Assembly (NCBI GenBank): GCA_963774555.1
Contig: CAVZFL010000001.1
Location: 124,001 to 188,000, forward strand
Length of the DNA: 64,000 bases
Direction of reading: 5' to 3'
DNA from: VRUE01 sp963774555
GTDB taxonomy: Bacteria; Actinomycetota; Thermoleophilia; Solirubrobacterales; 70-9
A program made the translations under genes and the position numbers. Positions 53,382-61,279 of the stretch are shown one piece after another; within the stretch, counting starts at the first letter, position 1; each line of letters opens with the position of its first letter. The notes beneath the pieces were generated by a model. The model was not told the DNA's origin. It saw nothing but the letters and a program-made list of their open reading frames with translations, and ran no database searches.

Positions 53382-54280
53382 TTGAAGGTCGCAGGAGAAG
53401 AGTCCGTCTGCCCGTTGGCCGTGGCCCGCACCGCGAAGGTGTGCTTGCCCTTGCCGACTTTGGCGGCGAACGGCGAGGTGCAGGCTTTGAAAGAGCCTTT
53501 GTCGAGCTGGCATTCGAAGGTCGCGCCGGGGATCGTCGCGCTGAAATCGAAGCTGGCCGTTTTGCTCGTGGTCTTGGCTTTCGGATGTTTCGTGATCGAG
53601 GTGTCGGGGGCCGGCGGCGGCGGGCACGGACCCTGCGTCGCCGCATTGGTCGGGCACAGGTCCTGGGTCTCGTCGCCGAAGCCGTCGTGGTCGGCGTCGG
53701 CCTCGAGCTTGGCTTCGAGCGGGATCCTCTCTTCCAGAACCTGGCCCTTGGAAGCGAGGACCGGCGGCCCGCCGATGATCGGTTCCGCGATATCGCCCCA
53801 GATGATTCGATCGGCTGGTCCTTCGCCATTGAAGCCATAGACGCAGGTATAGGTGAAGCTGCCTCCAGCCTGTGCGTACAGGCCAAGCCGCTCGCCGCCA
53901 TCAACCGGGACCCGCGTCTTGAAGGACTGGATATCGAAGCCTTCTTTCGAGATGACGTGCTCGAATGTGCTCAAACCCTCGAAGGTGACTTCGTTTTTGC
54001 TGACAGCGCTGCCGAGCAAAGCCAGCTGCAGGATCTGGTCCGGGCTCCCTTTGCTCCACGACTGAGCACTCCATTCGGTGATCACGCCGCCGCCGGGAGG
54101 CACGCGGTAGTCATTCCCGGCGGCGGCCCCGGTCTGGACGATGAAGGAGCCCGAGTTGCAGCCGAGGGGGCTCCCAGGCGGGGAGATCTGGCCGAGCGTC
54201 ACGGCAGCCTGAGCCGACCCCGCAGCCACAAGCGCCAGCCCAAGCATCGCCCCAACCGCTGCCATCCGGATCCGAGTCAC
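53333..54280 (-). CDS. Secreted protein with Ca-binding and Ig-like C-terminal segments
   Basis: A 315-residue exported protein with a signal peptide (MRMAAVGAMLGLALVAAG). A DADHDGFGDETQDLCPTNA segment resembles a thrombospondin type-3 calcium repeat. The C-terminal part (FECQLDKGSFKACTSPFAAK, then FAVRATANGQTDSSPATFKW) is an Ig-like repeat module frequent in cell-surface proteins of this class. Ends in a basic tail. Likely envelope associated; function unknown. Confidence 0.75.
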   Translation of the reverse strand: MTRIRMAAVGAMLGLALVAAGSAQAAVTLGQISPPGSPLGCNSGSFIVQTGAAAGNDYRVPPGGGVITEWSAQSWSKGSPDQILQLALLGSAVSKNEVTFEGLSTFEHVISKEGFDIQSFKTRVPVDGGERLGLYAQAGGSFTYTCVYGFNGEGPADRIIWGDIAEPIIGGPPVLASKGQVLEERIPLEAKLEADADHDGFGDETQDLCPTNAATQGPCPPPPAPDTSITKHPKAKTTSKTASFDFSATIPGATFECQLDKGSFKACTSPFAAKVGKGKHTFAVRATANGQTDSSPATFKWKVKKKKRHRSGHHT

Positions 54281-54331
54281 TGAGGGCGACGATAAACGCA
54301 GTGGGGATCCTGTGCAACTCCGGCTGGACCG

Positions 54332-54375
54332 ATGGGCGGTGACGGGCTCGAACCGCCGACCCCCTCCTTGTAAGG
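54332..54375. repeat. Left attachment site of the tRNA-Val island
   Basis: 44 bases identical to 60783-60826, the 3' part of tRNA-Val(TAC), in the same orientation and ending within the anticodon arm. The rest of the tRNA is absent here. The 228 bases after it (54376-54603) hold no gene except a terminator-like hairpin. Confidence 0.92.
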
Positions 54376-54545
54376 CGCTCCGGTTGATTGTAGGAGAGCG
54401 GCTGGAATTGGCGGCTGCGCAGGGGATTCATGGGCTCGGCCGGACTGTGGTTCGCACCGTAATAGGCGGGGATATGCGCCGATTGACCCCGTTTCGGGCA
54501 CTCCTGGGGCCGAGTGCCCAGGCGCACGAGACGCCGATGACCAGC

Positions 54546-54592
54546 AATGTATAGGGCGTTTTCGCAGTTTCAGCGAAAACGCCCTATACATT
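54546..54592. terminator. Perfect hairpin after the ImmA operon
   Basis: 20-base arms (54546-54565 and 54573-54592) pair perfectly with a 7-base loop, 12 bases after the ImmA/IrrE stop on the leftward strand. Stable enough to end the leftward operon. Confidence 0.65.
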
Positions 54593-54603
54593 TACTGCCC
54601 GCT

Positions 54604-55575
54604 CTAGTCGCCGAGCTCCGCGGCACGAAGCCGCAGCCAGGCGTCGAATTCGGGGTCGTCGATGAGACCGTGAGGTAGACCGCGTTTCTTAGCGAAGCGG
54701 CCCCTGAAGACGGTGTAGAGCCGAGCCGGATCGGTTTCTCCTTCTCTCTGCGCCGTGTCGTATGCATAGGCGACGATGCCGTTACAGCGTTGGGAGAGCC
54801 GGCGGGGAGGATCCGCTTGCGTGCCGTACTGCTGCGCCAGCTCCTTGAGTAGGACGCTTGAGTCGCCGGCCGGCGCGGTGAAGTCGCCGGCCTGGCCGCG
54901 ATAGGTCCACCAAAGCACCCGGCGGCTTCCGGTTTTGACTTCCTCCACCTCGGAGGCGAAGCGGTCTAGTCGCTCTCTGTCGAGTTGCGCACCTTGGGGC
55001 GGCGGTCCAATCCCGGTCCCTCTCGTCTCGCCGCTCAACACAACCTTCCCGTCGCCGGAATCGACGACAGCGAACACGTGGCCACGAGGAAGGCGCTCGG
55101 TAAGTCGAAAGGACGCCACCCAGGTCGAGACGCCAGCATCGAGGACTTGCCGAACTACATCGCCGACCTTCTCGTCGTGGCGGGAGGAGATGAGTGCATC
55201 CAGCCACGCCGACGGCAGGAGCAACTCGGCGGCGAAGCGATTGGCTTCGGGCTCGAAGTAGGCGGCGGGCGAGAAATCGGGTCGATCGGTCGCCGTGTCG
55301 CAGGCGAAGGCGCCGCCAAGATGCCAAGGCAAGAGGAGATGGCCGAGCTCGTGAGCAAGGGTGAAGCGCTGGCGGGTCGGGTGGTCGGACCTTTCGACCA
55401 GGATCAGCGGCCTGGGGCGGCGGCCGTCGAGGCCGAGCACCAAGCCATCGCAGCTACCTGGGATCGAGTCGTACTCGACATCTGCGAATTTCTTGGCCAG
55501 GCTCAGGACGTCAACGGGCGGCCGAAGCCCGAACCTGCCGACGATGGTCTCGGCGAGGGCCTCCTCGCGATTCAG
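54604..55575 (-). CDS. ImmA/IrrE-family metalloprotease
   Basis: About 324 residues. The zinc site is TLAHELGHLLLPWH (HExxH), followed by EPEANRFAAELLLPSAWL, the family signature with the third ligand. The N-terminal lead NREEALAETIVGRFGLRPPV is clearly coding but has no ATG, GTG or TTG; a CTG at 55575 is the best candidate, and a TTG at 55443 would delete the lead. Such peptidases cleave repressors or antitoxins. It follows the RNase antitoxin candidate by two bases in one operon. Confidence 0.75.
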   Translation of the reverse strand: MNREEALAETIVGRFGLRPPVDVLSLAKKFADVEYDSIPGSCDGLVLGLDGRRPRPLILVERSDHPTRQRFTLAHELGHLLLPWHLGGAFACDTATDRPDFSPAAYFEPEANRFAAELLLPSAWLDALISSRHDEKVGDVVRQVLDAGVSTWVASFRLTERLPRGHVFAVVDSGDGKVVLSGETRGTGIGPPPQGAQLDRERLDRFASEVEEVKTGSRRVLWWTYRGQAGDFTAPAGDSSVLLKELAQQYGTQADPPRRLSQRCNGIVAYAYDTAQREGETDPARLYTVFRGRFAKKRGLPHGLIDDPEFDAWLRLRAAELGD

Positions 55576-55577
55576 CG

Positions 55578-55895
55578 CTAGGCCAGGCGGCCGGTCTCTC
55601 TCAGCCAGTTCTGCACCTTCCGTGCATCGCCGGCGTCCAACCCCCTGGCCGCGATTGCATGCTCGTCGGCCTCGGCGAGGACATCGGATACGGACTCATC
55701 GCGCTCATGCGCAGCGAGGATAAACCGCAGCGACCGCGGCTCCTCGACGAAAAGGCCGTACTCCTCGGCGCTCATGCCGAGGAAGTCCTCGATGCCGGGG
55801 CCTTCCTCTTCCGCGTGCCAACGCTCGACGAAGGCGTCGATGTCGGTCCAGACGGCCGTGCCTGCGAGAACGCGGTCAACGTAGGTATCAGACAT
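55578..55895 (-). CDS. Putative antitoxin of the E3-type RNase
   Basis: A 105-residue acidic protein (SDTYVDRVLAGTAVWTDIDA, then GPGIEDFLGMSAEEYGLFVE and DARKVQNWLRETG). It starts eight bases before the stop of the RNase gene, the classic overlap of a toxin-antitoxin pair. The acidic surface would bind the basic toxin. Identified by position and charge, not by homology that I recognise. Confidence 0.6.
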   Translation of the reverse strand: MSDTYVDRVLAGTAVWTDIDAFVERWHAEEEGPGIEDFLGMSAEEYGLFVEEPRSLRFILAAHERDESVSDVLAEADEHAIAARGLDAGDARKVQNWLRETGRLA

Positions 55896-56109
55896 CAATC
55901 CTCCTCCCTCTCTTTGGACCTTTCTCCTTGCGGCCGGTGACGGCATGCAGGGTGCCGAGATGGAAGCCCCGCTTGTCGTAGACCTCGATCTCGCCGTGCA
56001 GGTCGTCCCACTCGTACAGGCGGGTGCCCTCCTCGTTCCTCCAGCGCTGACCGCCCTCGCGATGGAGCTTGACCTGCTTGTCGAGGAATCCAGGCTTCGG
56101 CCGCGTCAC
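55888..56109 (-). CDS. Colicin-E3-type 16S rRNA RNase domain, stand-alone toxin
   Basis: A 73-residue basic protein equal to the catalytic part of colicin E3/cloacin: RLYEWDDLHGEIEVYDKRGF followed by HLGTLHAVTGRKEKGPKRG. Residues Asp35, His38 and Glu42 correspond to the E3 catalytic residues Asp510, His513 and Glu517, and the basic end RRIDV to the Arg545 region. E3 cuts 16S rRNA in the decoding centre. It has no receptor or translocation domain, so it acts inside the cell and pairs with the next gene. The GTG at 56109 is the start. Confidence 0.8.
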   Translation of the reverse strand: MTRPKPGFLDKQVKLHREGGQRWRNEEGTRLYEWDDLHGEIEVYDKRGFHLGTLHAVTGRKEKGPKRGRRIDV

Positions 56110-56219
56110 AGGCGCCAGCGTATTGCCCGACCGAGCCGGACGACGCAGTCGTCGGCTGAGGCGCCATGAGGGGCGGGAGCTGTCTGTTTTCAATTTGGAG
56201 CATAGTTCTGAGCATAATT

Positions 56220-56744
56220 ATGAGCGTATCTTCGGACAGTATTCGGCTCGTGGGAGAGAAAGACCTGCTCGAACTGGCTCGCGTGCCGCGTGGAACGTGG
56301 AGCGCATGGATCCGCAACGGGCACTTCGAGGGCAGCGACAGCGGCCTCTACGGCGAGGCCGAGGTCATTGCGGCGGCGATCTTCAATGTCCTCGCCGGCG
56401 CTCTGCCGATACGTAGGGCGTCAATCGCCTGGAAGGACTGCGGCTCCGCTGTAACCGGTGCCTGCGTCCAACTCCGGCTCGACGGCGACGACCCCCTCGT
56501 GTTCGCGATCGACGTTCACGCACTGGACGGCGCGGCAACGGGCGATCCCAGCGAGCTCTTTGACCTGGTCCACAGCCCGGTGCCATCGCCCCGCGGTTGG
56601 ATCGCGATCCCAATCGCCGATCTCGCCCGCGAGGCAAGGCGCGGATTCTGGAAGCACGCGAAACCCGCCTCCGAACTCACCCGCGACAGGAGGAGGAGGA
56701 CGGCAAAGCGGAGCGCACGACCGTCCACGTCGAAGGGTGCCTAG
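56220..56744 (+). CDS. Putative MerR-like HTH protein
   Basis: A 174-residue protein with an N-terminal segment that fits a MerR-like or excisionase-type winged helix: LVGEKDLLELARVPRGTWSA then WIRNGHFEGSDSGLYGEAEV. The rest is a mixed domain (VQLRLDGDDPLVFAIDVHAL) of unknown type and a basic tail. It starts at the ATG at 56220. It is divergent from the RNase gene, so it may control it. Not recognised with confidence. Confidence 0.45.
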   Translation: MSVSSDSIRLVGEKDLLELARVPRGTWSAWIRNGHFEGSDSGLYGEAEVIAAAIFNVLAGALPIRRASIAWKDCGSAVTGACVQLRLDGDDPLVFAIDVHALDGAATGDPSELFDLVHSPVPSPRGWIAIPIADLAREARRGFWKHAKPASELTRDRRRRTAKRSARPSTSKGA

Positions 56745-56807
56745 TCTCCTCAAAATCGGGACCAAGCCGCTGGCAGCCGCGTGACCTGCGTTGGAGTCCG
56801 AGGACGA

Positions 56808-57425
56808 CTATCCGAGCCCCCGGAGCTGCATCTGCGCCAGGCAGTGATTCAGCATGGTCATGTGATCGTCCTCGTGGCAGACCAGTCCCTGCTTCAGGTA
56901 GCTGCCGGGGTAATCGACCCGATCGCGGTAGGTGGCCGTCTCCCAAGAGACATAGACCGAGGGCAATTCCGCCGCCCTGTCGAATAGCCGGCCAGTTCCG
57001 TCTTTGCCCTTGATCACGGCGATGAGATCGCCGGTCTCGTCATAGTCATCGGTTGCAAGGAACTCGGCGACGGCGCGTAGGCCACCCTTTTTTCCGATGG
57101 TGAGCACAATGAAGTAGACGCGGTCGCGGCCATGCGTGCGAGTTCGCTCGCATTGACCGATCGCTAGGCGGTAGGCGCCGCGCGATGTCTGTCCCTCATA
57201 GATGCGGAACGGGTCGTACACGTCGTGATCCTCGCCCCAGGTGTACTCAATGCCCCTTTTCTCCTCGAGCAGCTTCCACTCGGAGGGAAGCTCGACCTCC
57301 GCCACTGCCGGGGGAGGCACTTCGCCCGCTTGGTTCTCGGCAGAAACGTCAAGAATCGCCCTCCGAAGTCGCTTGAGACTGTCCTCAGTGAGTTCGACCG
57401 TGACGGGGATCATGAGGTTGGACAT
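56808..57425 (-). CDS. Unknown protein paired with the Ntn hydrolase
   Basis: A 205-residue protein with no signal or membrane segment: VTVELTEDSLKRLRRAIL, EYTWGEDHDVYDPFRIYEGQ, VYFIVLTIGKKGGLRAV, and a His/Asp-rich end (VCHEDDHMTMLNHCLAQM). It starts 48 bases after the Ntn hydrolase stop, where a perfect palindrome lies. No family is recognised. Confidence 0.5.
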   Translation of the reverse strand: MSNLMIPVTVELTEDSLKRLRRAILDVSAENQAGEVPPPAVAEVELPSEWKLLEEKRGIEYTWGEDHDVYDPFRIYEGQTSRGAYRLAIGQCERTRTHGRDRVYFIVLTIGKKGGLRAVAEFLATDDYDETGDLIAVIKGKDGTGRLFDRAAELPSVYVSWETATYRDRVDYPGSYLKQGLVCHEDDHMTMLNHCLAQMQLRGLG

Positions 57426-57472
57426 GCCAGTCCTTTCGGATCGAATATGTTCTCAACTTATAACAGATCTCT

Positions 57473-57490
57473 TCAAGTAACGTTACTTGA
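57473..57490. promoter_or_regulatory. Perfect 18-base palindrome
   Basis: TCAAGTAACGTTACTTGA is fully palindromic. It includes the stop codon of the Ntn hydrolase gene and lies 48-65 bases upstream of the next gene's start, so it may be an operator for that gene. Confidence 0.45.
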
Positions 57491-58276
57491 GGATGGAGGT
57501 TCATGGCGCTTCGCCTCTCGGAGAAGGTGCCGCGATGGGCCGCCAACCCGCTCGAAAAGCTCGCCACGCCACTCGATACCGCCGTCTACCTGCGGATCGA
57601 TTTCCGCCCCAGCCACGAACTGCTCCCGCCGGTAACTCGTGCCGAAATAGCGGCCATTCCCTGTTCGGTAGAGACCCACCAGCTGCGGCGGACCACCAGA
57701 GGAGCTGTCCTTGCCCTCTCTGAGGGCGTCGACAAACGCGCCGTACTCGGCTCGACTGGTGCCTCCTTGCGCCTTCGATTCATCCCAGAGTTTCCGGTGG
57801 CGGTCAACGTGGGGTGCTCCAGACCCCCCTTCGTAGATGAGGCGAGAGCGCTTGGGCATTCGCAAGCCTCGCCAAGCAAACCCTCGTTGTGGGTGGTACG
57901 CGAGCGCGCCGGCCCGAAAGCGCGACTGCATCCCTTTACCTTCGCGACTGCAATAGACGATCGTGAACTTCCGGCGCTGTGTCCGTGGCATCTGAGCAAT
58001 CGAGCGCTCGACCAGCTGACTCAGAGCCCGCCGGCGGTGCTTCCAGGTGCTGCCGAACAGATCTGCGCCAAGGCAGGCGATGAATTGCGGCAAGACCAGC
58101 GCCGGAAAGAGGACGTCGCCGCAGTAGCCGAGGACATCCGGCGTGGTTGGCGATGCAAAGGTCTTCGCACCCCGGTCCCAATGCTCGCTCCCCCAAGTGA
58201 TTCGACTGTCGGCGGCTATGTAGAGCGACGCCGGCGCCCTCTGGTCCACCCCCACCCAAGAGATGAGGGTGGTCAC
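57473..58276 (-). CDS. Proteasome-type Ntn hydrolase (HslV/beta-subunit-like)
   Basis: A 267-residue protein whose N-terminus has the Ntn-hydrolase layout of proteasome beta subunits: after removal of Met, Thr2 (TTLISWVGV) would be the nucleophile. Asp23 (AADSRITWG) and Lys38 (RGAKTF) match the Asp17 and Lys33 positions, and GYCGD (50-54) matches the GxxGD-like loop. The housekeeping proteasome is encoded elsewhere, and the chain is longer and divergent. It sits in the island next to an unknown protein, so a regulated protease in defence is an inference. Confidence 0.7.
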   Translation of the reverse strand: MTTLISWVGVDQRAPASLYIAADSRITWGSEHWDRGAKTFASPTTPDVLGYCGDVLFPALVLPQFIACLGADLFGSTWKHRRRALSQLVERSIAQMPRTQRRKFTIVYCSREGKGMQSRFRAGALAYHPQRGFAWRGLRMPKRSRLIYEGGSGAPHVDRHRKLWDESKAQGGTSRAEYGAFVDALREGKDSSSGGPPQLVGLYRTGNGRYFGTSYRREQFVAGAEIDPQVDGGIEWRGELFERVGGPSRHLLREAKRHEPPSSSNVT

Positions 58277-58406
58277 AGCGTCCCTTCTGGACTAAGATCG
58301 CAAACGAGCGCCGCATGGATCTGTACCCCCAGCTCGATGCGGCCCTCGGGCCAAGAGGCAACTCCCGGCGCCCCCCCAACGAGGGGGTCTTGAGGCGGGT
58401 AAGGGC

Positions 58407-59759
58407 TCAAGTCGACACCGGCTTGAGCCTAGCCGGGTGCCCTATCGCGCCCCCCAATGCATTAACGCGGTGTACGAGAATTCGGCTAAGGATGCTGCAG
58501 GCGTAGTCGAGATCCTCATCGCTAGGAATTTCGACCTCGGCCCCATGGGTCGCCTTGTTCCGGGCCTTGCGGATCCTGAACAAAAGATCGAACTCCGAGT
58601 CGGTCACTGGGACACCTTCTTCATCGATCGCCGCCTTCAGGGCCATCTTGGGCGGGGGCTGGTCGATCCAATTGAGGAGGTCCGCGACCCGCTGGTGTTG
58701 CTGCTTCGACACGGCCGCGCGAAGGCACTTCAGCAGCTCCTTCCGCTCTAGAGCACTGAACAGCTGCTTGGTTAGGCGACCCGCCAGATAGAACTCGAGT
58801 GACTCCCAGAGTGCCTGAGAGCGCTGGATTGGATCCTCGTCGCTGAGCGCTCGTTGCGCCGAGAGCATTGCTTGGCGCATCTGGAGAGGCAGCTCTCGCG
58901 GCAGGTCAGGCTCGTCCAAGCGCGAACGAGCGCCGAGCTTCAGCGGACTTGCCCGTAGCCGTGGCCCAAGGCGTTGAATCCAGCGCCTCCCGCTCTGCAG
59001 GCCTCGCAGGGCGACAAGATCGCGACGCGAGGGAGTCGCGTTGCTTTCGCTGCGCTGGTAGCGATGGAGGGTTCCGCTGGGAAGGTGACTGAGTCCGTAG
59101 CGGGTGCGGGCGGCAAGCCAGCTCAGTGCCAGGTCTATCTCCGCCAGAGCCTCGACTTGGGCGTTGTGCATGCGCTGGTTGGTGGTGTAGACAACGGCAT
59201 GAGAAGGAGCGCTTTCGAACTCGCTGGCCCACTCGGGATACGGGTCGAACTGGTCGAGGATCCGCCGACCGCTCTTCGGCGATACGAAGGTGACTGCCCC
59301 GATTCGCATCGGTAGGTCAACCTCGATGCTGTCGATGCCCACCACGACCTCAAAAACCTCTCGCTGAAGCTCGTCAAGTTCGTGGATGTTGATGTGGTCG
59401 TCGTCGAAACCGGACCGGCGAGCCATCGCATATGCGACGTCCTGGGGCCGAAAAACTTGGACGACCATCCCATGCATCTTCTCCTCGGTCAGCGCGATAG
59501 CCGACTGGACATGGACTTCAACCGTCGTACCTTGAGGGAATGCGGCCACAACTGACCCTTCGATCATTGGGTGTCCGTCGATATCGACCTTGACCGGCGC
59601 CAGGTACTCGATCTGAAGCGCGTCTCGCATCTCGATCGTGAACCAAGCCCGATCAAGGGCGTCGAGTGCGGACACGAAATTGCCGCCAATGATCGGCACC
59701 TTCATCCCGCCTATCTCCGCCGTGGCCTCCCCTGGCGGCTCCTTGGGCGGGCCCTCCAT
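58407..59759 (-). CDS. HEPN-motif protein, second gene of an island operon
   Basis: A 450-residue protein. The C-terminal helices contain RKARNKATHGAEVE, with a HEPN RNase motif RNKATH (Arg400-His405). The N-terminal half is mixed and has an ordered beta-rich start (PIIGGNFVSALDALDRAWFT). Its ATG overlaps the stop of the upstream gene (TAATG), so both are co-translated. The layout (sensor half plus C-terminal HEPN) is like ApeA-type defence proteins. Family not recognised. Confidence 0.6.
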   Translation of the reverse strand: MEGPPKEPPGEATAEIGGMKVPIIGGNFVSALDALDRAWFTIEMRDALQIEYLAPVKVDIDGHPMIEGSVVAAFPQGTTVEVHVQSAIALTEEKMHGMVVQVFRPQDVAYAMARRSGFDDDHINIHELDELQREVFEVVVGIDSIEVDLPMRIGAVTFVSPKSGRRILDQFDPYPEWASEFESAPSHAVVYTTNQRMHNAQVEALAEIDLALSWLAARTRYGLSHLPSGTLHRYQRSESNATPSRRDLVALRGLQSGRRWIQRLGPRLRASPLKLGARSRLDEPDLPRELPLQMRQAMLSAQRALSDEDPIQRSQALWESLEFYLAGRLTKQLFSALERKELLKCLRAAVSKQQHQRVADLLNWIDQPPPKMALKAAIDEEGVPVTDSEFDLLFRIRKARNKATHGAEVEIPSDEDLDYACSILSRILVHRVNALGGAIGHPARLKPVST

Positions 59760-60676
59760 TAACCCTTGTTGCTCTCTGCGGCGGCGATCTCTTGCAACTC
59801 CACAATCGGCGGTTCGTGCACGATCGTCGCGATCACGGGCAGCAGCCCATCTATCAACGGCACAGCGACCCCGAGCTCGGCCCGGCGGCTTGGGAGCGCA
59901 CTGGCCTCGGCGTCGAGAAGGCGCAATGCAGACGCGTACTCGCGCAGCGAGGGAACTTGGGCCAGTAGCGTTCCAGACTCCAGCAGGCGCCCGTCCTCAC
60001 GTTCGATGAACGGCAGCGATTCGAGTATCCCGCGCAGCGCACCGCGACCATGGAGGAGGGCGGCGTCAAGGTCGCCGCGCGAATAGGCTCTACGTGCCGC
60101 TTTCAGGCTCTCGTCGGCCGCCTCTACGGAGAGGTCGAGCTTCGAGGCTGGTGGCTCGGCCAGGAGAATGTCGGTGACGCGATCGACCTCTCGGGTGACC
60201 TTCAGCAAGAGCGCCGCCCGATCTCTGAACAGTGCGAAGGCGCCAGCCTCGAACCACTCGGTTCGCGATTTGGCGACTAGATCGATCTCTTCCCCACTTG
60301 GCTCCTGCAGAGCTTTGAACGCCTCGAGGACTTCCCGCAGGGCGATCATCTGCGCAATCACCAGGTTGCTTCGACGTGCCTCCGGGTCAGAGCTCGGCTC
60401 CAGTGCCTTGAAGACCTCCGGGTCATAGGGCCAGGTGTAGATCTTTGGATCGATGCCAGCAGCGTGCAGCTTTTCGTCGGTTTCTTGGAGTGCACCGGTC
60501 ATAGTCGTGACGAGGGCGCTCAGCTCGGTATTCAGCTCGTCTTCGGCCTGATCCATGACAGTTGAATCGAGGGCGTCCGACCAGGCTCGCTCCAGCTCGC
60601 CTGAGAGCTTGGTCACATGCAAAGCCAGGGCTTCAAGATCAACTGGCCCGACTATTCCATGCGTCTCCTCGCTCAT
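59759..60676 (-). CDS. Unknown helical protein, first gene of the HEPN operon
   Basis: A 305-residue, mostly helical, acidic protein (TKLSGELERAWSDALDSTVM, VIAQMIALREVLEAFKALQE, ALFRDRAALLLKVTREVDRV). It starts at the ATG at 60676 after a strong GGAGGG ribosome site. It overlaps the HEPN gene by TAATG. Possibly an antitoxin or sensor partner; no family recognised. Confidence 0.55.
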   Translation of the reverse strand: MSEETHGIVGPVDLEALALHVTKLSGELERAWSDALDSTVMDQAEDELNTELSALVTTMTGALQETDEKLHAAGIDPKIYTWPYDPEVFKALEPSSDPEARRSNLVIAQMIALREVLEAFKALQEPSGEEIDLVAKSRTEWFEAGAFALFRDRAALLLKVTREVDRVTDILLAEPPASKLDLSVEAADESLKAARRAYSRGDLDAALLHGRGALRGILESLPFIEREDGRLLESGTLLAQVPSLREYASALRLLDAEASALPSRRAELGVAVPLIDGLLPVIATIVHEPPIVELQEIAAAESNKG

Positions 60677-60783
60677 CTTTCCCTCCGATGTGATTCGGCT
60701 CAAGAGTGGCGGAGGCCACTTGCCGCAGATGACCGTACGAACTGATCCGCGAAGAAGCCTGACCGGGAAGAGTACGAGGCGCA

Positions 60784-60856
60784 TGGGCGGTGACGGGCTC
60801 GAACCGCCGACCCCCTCCTTGTAAGGGAGGTGCTCTCCCAACTGAGCTAACCGCCC
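60784..60856 (-). tRNA. tRNA-Val(TAC)
   Basis: A complete 73-base cloverleaf: acceptor GGGCGGT with ACCGCCC, D arm GCTC...GAGC, anticodon loop CTTACAA with TAC, T arm GGCGG-TTCGAGC-CCGTC-like pairs, discriminator A; no encoded CCA. Its 3' 43 bases, plus one flanking base, form the right att site of the island. Confidence 0.96.
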
Positions 60857-60927
60857 GGGCCTGTCCGATTATGGAACACAGCGAGCCGCAGGGTGGCGCG
60901 GTCGGCGAGAATGGGAGACTGCCGGCC

Positions 60928-61260
60928 ATGAGAACCGAGGTCTTCTGGCGGGTTGCGGTGGTGCAGCTGGTTGCCGTGGCGGCGCTTTCGCTGTTGCTGG
61001 CGCTGGTCTTCTCTCACGGGTTCTTCGTCGACTGGGGATGGCTGGTCGGGCCGGCCTCGTGGCTCGGCTGTGCCTGGGTGACCGCGCGGGTGGTCGGCCT
61101 GGCGACCGCGCCGACCCTCGTGCAGGCGGTCGTCGCCGGGCTGGTCAGCGCGCTGGCGGTGCTAATCGGCCAGCACTGGCTTGGCGCGCTGGTCGCGATC
61201 GGGCTCTTCGCCTACCTCTGCGCCCGCAACACCCACACGGATAGTCGCAGGGCCGGATGA
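60928..61260 (+). CDS. Small membrane protein, unknown function
   Basis: A 110-residue protein with three to four membrane helices (VAVVQLVAVAALSLLLALVF, GWLVGPASWLGCAWVTARVV, LVQAVVAGLVSALAVLIGQ, LGALVAIGLFAYLCA). It starts at ATG 60928. No family is recognised. It is 19 bases upstream of an SDR gene, in the same direction. Confidence 0.65.
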   Translation: MRTEVFWRVAVVQLVAVAALSLLLALVFSHGFFVDWGWLVGPASWLGCAWVTARVVGLATAPTLVQAVVAGLVSALAVLIGQHWLGALVAIGLFAYLCARNTHTDSRRAG

Positions 61261-61279
61261 GCGCTTCGGGGGAGATGCG

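Larger units (their letters stand above)
54332..60826. mobile_element. Island in tRNA-Val without its own integrase
   Basis: A 6.5 kb segment bounded by 44 bp direct repeats of the tRNA-Val 3' end. It holds eight genes: ImmA/IrrE, a small antitoxin candidate, an E3-type RNase, an HTH protein, a protein of unknown function, a Ntn hydrolase and a two-gene HEPN operon. No integrase, transposase or replication gene is present. It may be a satellite that needs a helper integrase, or a decayed element. Confidence 0.8.

Noticed and set aside
57473..58276. Naming this gene hslV.
   Set aside because: The active-site layout fits, but the length, divergence and lack of hslU next to it do not support the housekeeping name.
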